DNA of 64,000 nucleotides, taken from positions 51,251,561 through 51,315,560 of the forward strand of contig NC_088775.1 in the NCBI RefSeq assembly GCF_954871325.1, written 5' to 3'. Below the pieces are notes generated by a model that worked only from the letters and a program-made list of their open reading frames with translations, did not search any database and was not told the origin of the DNA. Source of the stretch: Gordionus sp. m RMFG-2023 (taxonomy: Eukaryota; Nematomorpha; Gordioida; Chordodea; Parachordodidae). The translations under genes were made by a program, and so were the position numbers. Shown here piece after piece: positions 56,520 to 64,000 of the stretch (positions are counted from its first letter, which is position 1; every line of letters begins with the position of its first letter).

Positions 56520-58262
56520 GAAATTAATAGCGAAGGCGCAAAAAGAAAAAAGGCAGGAGTTTGCTAAAGAAATGGAAAGCGCTGATGGAATGGGAAAATG
56601 TGGTTTGAATGGCAAAGCAGATGGCAAAAAAGAGGCTGGATGTGGTAGGTGTTAAATGTTTGAAAAATATGGAAGGAAAAATGGTGATTGATAGTAGTGG
56701 TATTAAGAACACCTGGAAGATCTACATGGAAGGACTTTTGAACGAAGAAAATGAATGGGATAATAATGTTAGTTGTGCAAAGGTAAGGTCCAGGGTGTAA
56801 ATTTGGCAAGGACGAAATGAAGAGAACAGTGAAAAAGTTGAAAAAAGGGAAGGCATCAGGTTTAACGAGGGTGGTATCATAAATGTTTAAAAGTTCTGAT
56901 GACTTAGGAATTGAATGGTTAATGAATTTAGCTAATCAAATTGTCACAGAAGAAACTATCCCCGAGGACTGGCGAAGAAATATATTTATCCCAGTTTACA
57001 AGGGGAAAAGTGATAGTTTAGATTGGGGGTCTTACTGAGCTATTAAACTCTTGGAACATAAAATGAAAATATTGAAGAAGCGGATAAGGGAAAAAACTAA
57101 AATTGATGAAATGTGGTTTGGTTTTACATCGGGGAAAGCACGACAGATGCAATTTTTGTGATGAGACATATACAGGAGAAGTATTTTGCGAAGGAAAAGA
57201 AAGCGTATTATGCGTTTGTTGATTTGGAGAAAGCATTTGACAAAATTGCCGCTCGAGTTTACTAGATGGGCCTTGAGAAAATCAGGAGTAGAGGAATGGA
57301 TAGTTATGGCAGTGATGGCAATGTATGCTGGAGCACAATCTGCAGTACGGACGTGTGATGGAGATAGTGAAAGCTTTAAAGTGAAGGTAGGACTTCACCA
57401 AGGATCCGTGCTGAGTCCATTATTATTTATCTTACTAATGGATGTGGTGGTTAGAGAAATGCGTGAAGGACTCTCCTGGGCGTTATTATATGCAGATGAC
57501 TTTGTATTAATGGCAACAGTGATAAAGAATTGAGGGATAAAATTAGTAATGGAAACAAAGGGCCTGAAAATGAATACATATACAGCAAAGACAAAGAAGA
57601 TTGGTAGGGAAAATCGAAAGATGGAGATATCCGGTAAGTGGCCTTGTGGTGTATGTGGGGAAAAGTTACTAGAAATTTAATCCAATGCACAGATGCCAGA
57701 AATGGGTACGTAGTAGATGTAGCGGGGAAAAAGAAAGTTTGATGTTAACAAGAATGATATTTATTTGTAGAAGGTGCATAAAAGGGTTACATTATAATGA
57801 TAACGTAAAAAATGGTGGTCTGGATATTACAATGGGTTAACTCTAGGAAAAGTGGATAAGTTTTGTTATTTGGGTGACATGCTAAACGCTGATGGTGGTG
57901 CAGATTCTGCTGTTGTTGCAAGGGTCAAGTATGAAATAAGTTCAGACATCTATTCTAACTAATAAAAAAGTTTCTCTGAAGTTTAAGGGGAAAGTTTACG
58001 TAAGCTGTGTGAGAAGTTGTTTAGTTTATGGCGGCGAAACATGGGCAATGAAAGCGACTCACGAAGCCAGATTAGTAATAACAGAGATGAGGATGATTAA
58101 ATGGAAGTGTAGGGTATCTCTGAGAGAGAGAAAAACTAACAAGGAATTGCGAGCAAGTTTGGGTATAGAAATGATTGGAATGGTAATGCGACGAAATAGA
58201 CTAAGATTATTTGGGCATGTGGAACGTATGACAAAAGATATCTGGGTAAAGAGATTCACCTT

Positions 58263-59280
58263 GATGCAGAGGATCTCCTGTGAGACCTGCCGATCTAACT
58301 CCCAAAGTATTCAGTCTTATAATGGATGACCCAGGTTTTTTAGAAAGATATTTATTAATTTTAAGTCTTTTTTTAAGCCACTCTTCTAGATATATTTTTT
58401 AGTTTTTTTATATACACCTTTAGATACAATATCATTTATATATAATGGAGATCGGGGTAAATCGATTAGTATTTTGAATTTTTAGAATAATATTTTTCAA
58501 ACAAAGCAAAACAAATTATAGATTATAAGTACCAAATCTCCCACCTATAAAATAAAAAATGTAGCTCTCTATGTATAATACTTTAGGAGTTATTATTATG
58601 TGAAGTGTGAAATGGTTATGAACAAAAAGACGTATGCGTAACGAAGGGGGGGGGGCAGAGGAATAAATACCCTCTCCCCTCCCCAGCCAAAATTCAGATG
58701 ACGCCTAAAAAATTTGAAAGATATTATAGCATACATATATCAATATACATTTATTTAATACATTCACATCAGAAACAATTATGCTACTAACTTATTATAT
58801 GAATTAATATCGATTTTTAATTTACTTGGCATTTTATCTATCTTTTTGGTCCCAGCGTGAGTGTGAATATTTTAAATTATTAGGCGTGACAAACTTTCCC
58901 ACAATTTTTACAGGGGGTGATCATAAATTTCTCGTAAATTACGGAAATTTTTATTCTTAAAATTGTTTTTTTTAATGACAAGGAATAAGAATTTTCTCCA
59001 TATGGATATTACCTTCTTTGACGATGTATGAATCAGAATAGTCAAATGAGAGGAATAGATTATCAGTATTCATCTTTCCAAAATTTCTATATATTTTTAG
59101 AGAAAAGGCCAAAAATATTATGAATATATGGAATAAAATTTTTTTTGTGAGTTATGATATTTATCAATTCTTTTAAGAAATTTTCCACATCCAGACGCAA
59201 TGGTTTTTGCTCTCTCATTTCGTATAAAATCTATATTCTTCTCAAAGAATCATTAAATGCTAAAACCTTCCTAAATATTT
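58263..59280. other. Interval with a short exon-like stretch and a hAT-type edge
   Basis: Immediately after the LINE match ends, 58268-58333 is G+C-richer and open on both strands: plus DLTPKVFSLIMDDPG up to a CCAG|GTTTTT donor-like site; minus SSIIRLNTLGVRSAGLTGDP. I do not recognise either. A G-run and TACCCTCTCCCCTCCCCAGC at 58645-58685 look like a hAT edge. The rest is A+T-rich. Confidence 0.3.
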
Positions 59281-59289
59281 TAAAAAAAG

Positions 59290-59800
59290 ACCTGCCATCA
59301 TAGATTCGAAACAAAAATGAAGGCGAACCAGATTATCTCACAAACACTGTTGTGGTATCTATCCCATTGCAATGAGCTATTTAGAAGATTATTAGCAAAA
59401 ATAATTGCTACAGGTCAAAACCCAGGGTCTTAACTTATTAAGTATACTTATCAATTAGGATTTGGTGTTAAGGAAGAAGGCAAAATAGCTTCACATGCCA
59501 TTTGTAACTATTATCAAAGTAGACTTTAAAAATGCTTCCAATAGCAAATTTCGTGAACATTTCATAAAGTTTCTATCCCAAATTTCCTGTTTATTCAAAA
59601 TTCCTTGAGACATACTGTAACATTAAAACTCCTTTGTTCATCCCACATGTCATAGATTCTGACGAAAGGATCCAGAGGGCAAACGTCCTTGTTTATTTTA
59701 CCTTGGTATTTATTATCTCATCCATTATCTTAAATCTAAATTTGATTTGGATATAAATATTTGGTATCTTGATGATGGAACTGTTATATTTATGCGTATT
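59290..59800 (+). pseudogene. Old RLE-type LINE reverse-transcriptase remnant
   Basis: In shifting frames it reads HCNELFRRLLAKIIATG, YQLGFGVKEEGKIASHAICN, VDFKNASNSKFREHFI, TYCNIKTPLFIPHVIDSDER, and INIWYLDDGTVIFM at 59750-59785. The same order is present in the 903-codon ORF (TLFRRLVSKLISARI, TQLGVGVKGGCESAAH, KIDFYNAYNTIKRS, SCYANPSILQYGEYRLSSSE, LHIWYIDDGIISG). It is a related but much older, broken element; there are many stops and shifts. Its ends are not defined. Confidence 0.7.
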
Positions 59801-60540
59801 CCATTTTTTATAAATACGCGATAATTTGAATATGAATTATATTATTATATAATTAATTGGTTTTTGAATATTGTTAAGAGTATCGACGATTGTAAATTAT
59901 TATTTAGAGATATTTGAATATTTAGTTTTTGGAATATATTATAATTTGATGAACTTTAATGTACTTTTAATTATTTTTTTTTGCATATTAAAAAAATGTA
60001 TATAAACAGACATATAATTTTGAAATAAATAAGTTTTTGGTTTTGTGATTTATTAATGTTTCAGTGTTATTTTTTTAAAATACAGAATAGTAACAGCGTG
60101 GTAAATCGTTCTAGTGAAAAAGTCGTAAGAATTATTATAAAATTAATTAATTATATTAATCTTTTTCTTATTATTTATTACAGGTTTCATTTTGATTTTA
60201 TTAAAAGTCTCTCCCATAAAGCCTTCGACAAATATATTACGATTAAAATACGGAATTGTAACAGTGGTACCGTATTGATTATATCCAGGCTTTAGAAGAT
60301 CGAAGGTCAGTCTAATTTATACTTTTCCATAAATTTGGAACTAAGGTAAAAAAAAAAATTTATATATATTTTTTTTTTAAAAAAAAATCTTTTTTATGTT
60401 ATATTAATTTCTTATCATATTATTAGATTTTTTTATTCATTTAATTTTTTTAAGATTAGTCAAGATTGTTTTATTTAAGTGGTTATTGAGTACTTTAGTA
60501 GGAAGAAATACATCGTTTAAAGATCAGAAAATAAAGAGTT
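59801..60540. other. AT-rich, possible leader or LTR region of the following fossil
   Basis: Two related blocks (ACAGAATAGTAACAGCGTGG at 60083 and ACGGAATTGTAACAGTGGTA at 60250) suggest a duplicated segment. The GTAACAGTGGTACCG text at about 60258 could be an LTR end followed by a primer-binding site, but the start of the LTR was not found. No gene is seen. Confidence 0.3.
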
Positions 60541-62244
60541 AGAAAGAATTAAGAATGTTATAAAAAATGAAAATAAAATAAGTCAATTAGATAATGTTAG
60601 GTCAGTCAAGTGTTACAGTTGTGGAAGATATGGACACATTTGGAGGCAATGTGAATTAACCGAACATTTGAATTGCGCGAGATGTGGACGTAAAGGCCAC
60701 ATAGTGACCAATTGTAGAAGTTTCTTGGACAATAATTTAGTATGTTTAAAATGCGGTCAAAGAGGACATGCTCAAGAAGCATGTAATAAATGACTATATA
60801 ACGATAAGGATGGTGTTATAAATTATAATATTAATAGTATATTTGATTTTTATAATTTTAGTTATAATTTAGGAATAAATGATATGAATATAAACGATTA
60901 TAAATATATTGAATAGATATAATTTTGATAAAATGTTTTTATAGGGAAAAGTTGAAATAGAAAAAAATCGATTTAGAAAAAATAATAAGGAAAAATAAAT
61001 GCCTTAGGATTAAGATAAAAATAGGTGAAATTGAAATATGCTTTTCATTGGACACAAGAGCCGAGATTAGTTTAATAAGAGTAAAAGAATTTAATAAATA
61101 TTTTTCAAAAGAAAGATTCATTGCAAAGAGAATAAAAGTTAGACAATTAGAGTAGCATGGTTAAAATTCTAGGTTTTTATGTGATAAAATTGTTAGATAT
61201 AAATAAGGAAATAAAGTTATGGATTACGACACTAAAAATGGAGCCTATTTTAGGATGGAATGACATTAAGAAGATAGGTCCTGATTATAATTGGTGGTCT
61301 TTGTTTGAAAATGTCCTAGAAAACAACAAAATAACTAAAAAGATAATAAGAAGTGAGGATAAGGAGAAGACTGAGTTACCTTGTTTAAGAGTCAAACAAA
61401 ATGTAGGTCTCGATGAACTCAAAAATCGTACACCAGAATTTTTAATTAGATATAGAAGCAACTTAGAAGAAATAAAGAAACAGGAGATATAAAGACAATA
61501 GAGGTAAATTCAGTCGAAGTCAAACAACAAGGAATTAATAATATGTAAGAACTGAATGTTGTTGAGGATAATTTTAACAAAGAAATAAAGATTATTTTGA
61601 ATAGGTATAAGGAAGTCTTTAAAGAAGAATTAGGTACTCTTAAAGATTTTGAAGTAGATATACGATTAGAAGAAAATTATCGTCCTAAATTTTGCGGCAT
61701 AAGAAGATTACCGTTTTCGTGGATAGAAGAGATAGATAAAGAATTAGATAAATGGCTAAAAGAAGGAATAATAAGACCAATAGTGCATAATGTATGGGCA
61801 ACACCTATAGTTCCCATAAGAAAACCGGATAACAGTTTAAGACTATTTATAGACTATAGAGTATCGGTTAACCAGTGGTTAATAAATGAAAAATATCCAT
61901 TACCTAAAATAGATTTTTCTAATGCTTACTTGCAAATTAAGGTGAGTGAGAAGACAAGTAAGATATTAACGATTACAACGCATAGAGGTTTGTTTGCATT
62001 CTGCCGATTGCTTTTGGTTTGAAAGTATCGGCTCTAATATTTCAAAGAACTATGGCGGCGTTATTTTAAGGAATAAAGGGAATAATGTATTATTTAGACG
62101 ATGTTTTGATATCTGGTAGAACAGTAGAAGAACACAATACTAGATTACCTAAAGTGTTAGATATTATATTAGAAAATGGTTTAAAAGCTAATATGAATAA
62201 GAGTGTTTTTGGAGTAAGAGAAATATAGTATTTAGGACATATTA

Positions 62245-63886
62245 CAGTGAAACGAGTGTTAAAAATCAACTAACAATAAAAGGGGATAAATATAATAAAA
62301 TTTTATTTTAATTTAATACATATTGAAATTAAATATGGACAAGCAATTATTTAACAAGATTAATAGTTTTTAAATTAATAAAAAGAAATTATGTTTAAAA
62401 TATATAATTTTTAAATTTTATCTAAAATTCTAAATCATTTTTTGTAAAAAGTCTTTTTGATATTTGAAAATATTTTAGAATATCTTAAATGTAATCTATT
62501 TAGAAATTTTACACCCATTTATTTCGATAAAAATATGATAATACTATAAAATTTTATAATAACTTCGATAAAATAATTTACATAAAAAATATAATTATAA
62601 TTTATCAAAATATTATATTGTTCCACGAATTTGATGATGGTACCTTTTTAGAAATTAAAAGAGTTAATATTATAATTATTAATACAAATCAATTAAAAGG
62701 ATTACCTAATTAATCAGTTGCCCGCGATAACCCAACTCCAAATAGCTTTGCATGTGATTGTAAAAGTTAGTAAAATCATAAGGAATAAATCCGTGTAAGA
62801 GCTGAATAATATTCCCAATAATTTCATCTCTTGAATTAGGACGAGGGTTTATTATTCGATATTTATTTTTCAAGACTCAAAAAAAATTTAGATGGGATAG
62901 CTGAGGTGAATATGGTGGTAGATATTCAATCGTATCTTTATATGCATCGATAAGATGGCTTCTATGAATAGATGCATTATCCATTACCATCTGGTGGTAA
63001 GACACGGATAAGCTCTGTCATAAAATCACGGAATAACAACCCATTATAAGCTCCTTCGATTATTTTTTAATGGATTACCCCTCCAATTCCAATTGTACAA
63101 AGTATGCTTACCTTAGAGGATGGAATTTTTATTATTGGACGGACATGGTGCCCAGGCATAGATTGGTACAAGGTGCAAGTTTATTCCAGTTTCATCTAGG
63201 AAATATAATTTTTTATCTTTAGGTATTTAAGATCTTTACACAGTAGATTTGACGAATATTGATTGCCCCAGGAGTTTTTCTTCTATCAGGCTCCTTGCCA
63301 GCTCTTTTTTTCGACCAACCTATATTTTTTATATATTTGCTAATTGTTGTTTTCGTTTTTGGACTACCAGGAGGTAAATTTTCTATTATCTGCTGGATAG
63401 TAAGAGTATGAACTGATGCTGTAGACATTTCGACGTATTTTGCAATGTCTTTAATTTTCATCTGTTCTCTTTCAGGCATTGATAACATTTTAGTAAATAT
63501 ATCTATTTTTTCTTTATTCCAATATTTGTGTATTCTTTTTGGTCTTTGAATTCTCGACGAAGATTGGGAGTTTTCATTTAAATTGGAAAAATTAATATTA
63601 CTATTGGATAATAAAGATTCTATATTAAACATTTTTTTTTATTATTTAAGAAATTTAAAAAATTAAATAAAATTTTTTACTTATTTAAGAAAAATTTAAA
63701 AAATTAATAAATGTATAACACATTTTTTTATTTTTAATTAAATTTCCAACACATTTCTTTTCAAGGATTAATCTTGTTAATTAATTGCTTGTCCATATTT
63801 AATTTCAATATGTATTAAATTAAAATAAAACTTTATTATATTTACCCCTTTTTGTTGTTAGTTGATTTTTAACACTCGTTTCATTG
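62245..63886 (-). mobile_element. Tc1/mariner element with ~118 bp inverted repeats
   Basis: CAGTGAAACGAGTGTTAAAA at 62245 is matched by the inverse of TTTTAACACTCGTTTCATTG ending at 63886. The match extends about 118 bp to AACAAGATTAAT with only about seven differences. TA flanks both sides (62243-62244 and 63887-63888). It encodes one transposase on the minus strand. It is inserted in the reverse-transcriptase region of the Gypsy fossil, so it is younger than that element. Confidence 0.95.
62720..63632 (-). pseudogene. Tc1/mariner (IS630-type) transposase, frameshifted
   Basis: The N-terminal frame 63219-63632 reads RIQRPKRIHKYWNKEKIDIF, MPEREQMKIKDIAKYVEMST (helix-turn-helix) and SKYIKNIGWSKKRAGKEPDR. 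Further on, YFLDETGINLHLVPIYAWAP (first catalytic Asp, about 63130-63200), EGAYNGLLFRDFMTELIR, then in another frame VMDNASIHRSHLIDAYKDTI (second Asp, about 62960) and EYLPPYSPQLSHLNFF, followed by the C-terminus GYRGQLIN and TAG near 62715. There are about three to four shifts or stops (around 63220, 63060, 62985 and 62900). The order and spacing are complete otherwise, length about 330 residues. Confidence 0.85.
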
Positions 63887-64000
63887 TATAAAGGGAAATG
63901 AAATTACTCCAATTGCAAAGAATATAGATAAGATAATGAATATCAGAGCCCCAAATAATAAAACTGAAGTACAGGCGTTTTTAGGAGCAACGAATTATTA

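Larger units (their letters stand above)
54688..58262 (+). mobile_element. RTE-like LINE, copy C, split by an LTR element
   Basis: Begins with the same leader as copy B (ATCCTACCCTCAGCCTCATC) and runs through a broken endonuclease start (GTGGAACCACGATTCGTG, TAGAATGTTGGG) to 55463. It resumes at 56525 with the pre-RT and RT regions (WALRKSGVEEWIVMAVMAMY, HQGSVLSPLLFILLMDVVV, LLYADDFVLMA at 57480-57510) and the C-terminus (RNRLRLFGHVERMTKD). It has lost about 0.7 kb of the endonuclease region near 55390 relative to copy B. The match to the family stops at 58262, about 170 bp short of the normal 3' end. Confidence 0.85.
60540..64000 (+). mobile_element. Gypsy-type LTR retrotransposon fossil, split by a mariner
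   Basis: Parts in order: a gag-type nucleocapsid region with three CCHC zinc knuckles (about 60610-60790; CYSCGRYGHIWRQC, CARCGRKGHIVTNC, CLKCGQRGHAQEAC), an aspartic-protease-like region (about 61010-61150), a linker frame at 61157-61492, and a reverse transcriptase from 61597 (KPDNSLRLFIDYRVSVNQW, and YLDDVLISGRTVEEH near 62100). A Tc1/mariner element sits at 62245-63886; RT text resumes after it (EVQAFLGATNY at the window end). The 3' part lies beyond the window. It is broken, with several lesions, and of moderate age. Confidence 0.88.

Overview
The window is a very AT-rich (roughly three-quarters A+T by eye) stretch of a eukaryotic, most likely invertebrate metazoan, genome. Animal origin is suggested by exons of a synaptic-vesicle-2-related (SVOP-like) major facilitator transporter, and by the repeat set: RTE-type LINEs, a restriction-like-endonuclease (RLE) LINE, piggyBac, Tc1/mariner, many hAT families, a MULE-like fossil and Gypsy-type LTR fossils. 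I cannot name the phylum. Almost all of the window is transposable elements, many nested inside each other.

Layout. 1-5.76 kb: an RTE-like LINE (copy A) split by a foldback element (FB1, 1614-5441) made of inverted arrays of a ~120 bp repeat. 7.3-8.3 kb: the last three recognisable SVOP-like exons on the minus strand; an earlier exon of the same gene lies at 31.4-31.5 kb, so an interval of at least 23 kb inside this gene is filled with transposons. 8.6-10.5 kb: a decayed piggyBac. 11.0-18.9 kb: a mariner-like element with long inverted repeats, split by a hAT (11413-16939), which itself carries a nearly intact RLE LINE (about 12559-16369) with a 903-codon ORF. A second copy of the same hAT at 20929-22521 has the empty site for that LINE. 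20.8-29.1 kb: a satellite-like repeat broken up by hATs, a hAT-like MITE and a MULE-like fossil; one hAT (24825-26352) sits inside an exon-like reading frame. 29-36 kb: further hAT fossils. 36.2-42.2 kb: RTE LINE copy B, split by a hAT (36410-38947). 44.7-51.0 kb: a 6.3 kb foldback element (FB2) with two opposed satellite arms of unequal length. 52-54.7 kb: small hAT-type MITEs. 54.7-58.3 kb: RTE LINE copy C, split by a short LTR-retrotransposon fossil. 59.3-59.8 kb: an old RLE LINE remnant. 60.5-64 kb: a Gypsy-type fossil split by a Tc1/mariner element (62245-63886).

The only host gene I am confident about is the SVOP-like transporter. A few short coding-like stretches (6.0-6.5, 24.7/26.4, 32.1-32.5 and 58.3 kb) remain unidentified. 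Target-site duplications (TSDs) read directly from the sequence fix the edges and the order of most insertions. The most unusual items are the two foldback elements, the LINE-in-hAT-in-mariner nest with its matching empty site, and the repeated pattern that each hAT family has its own G+C-rich subterminal repeat in an otherwise A+T-rich genome.
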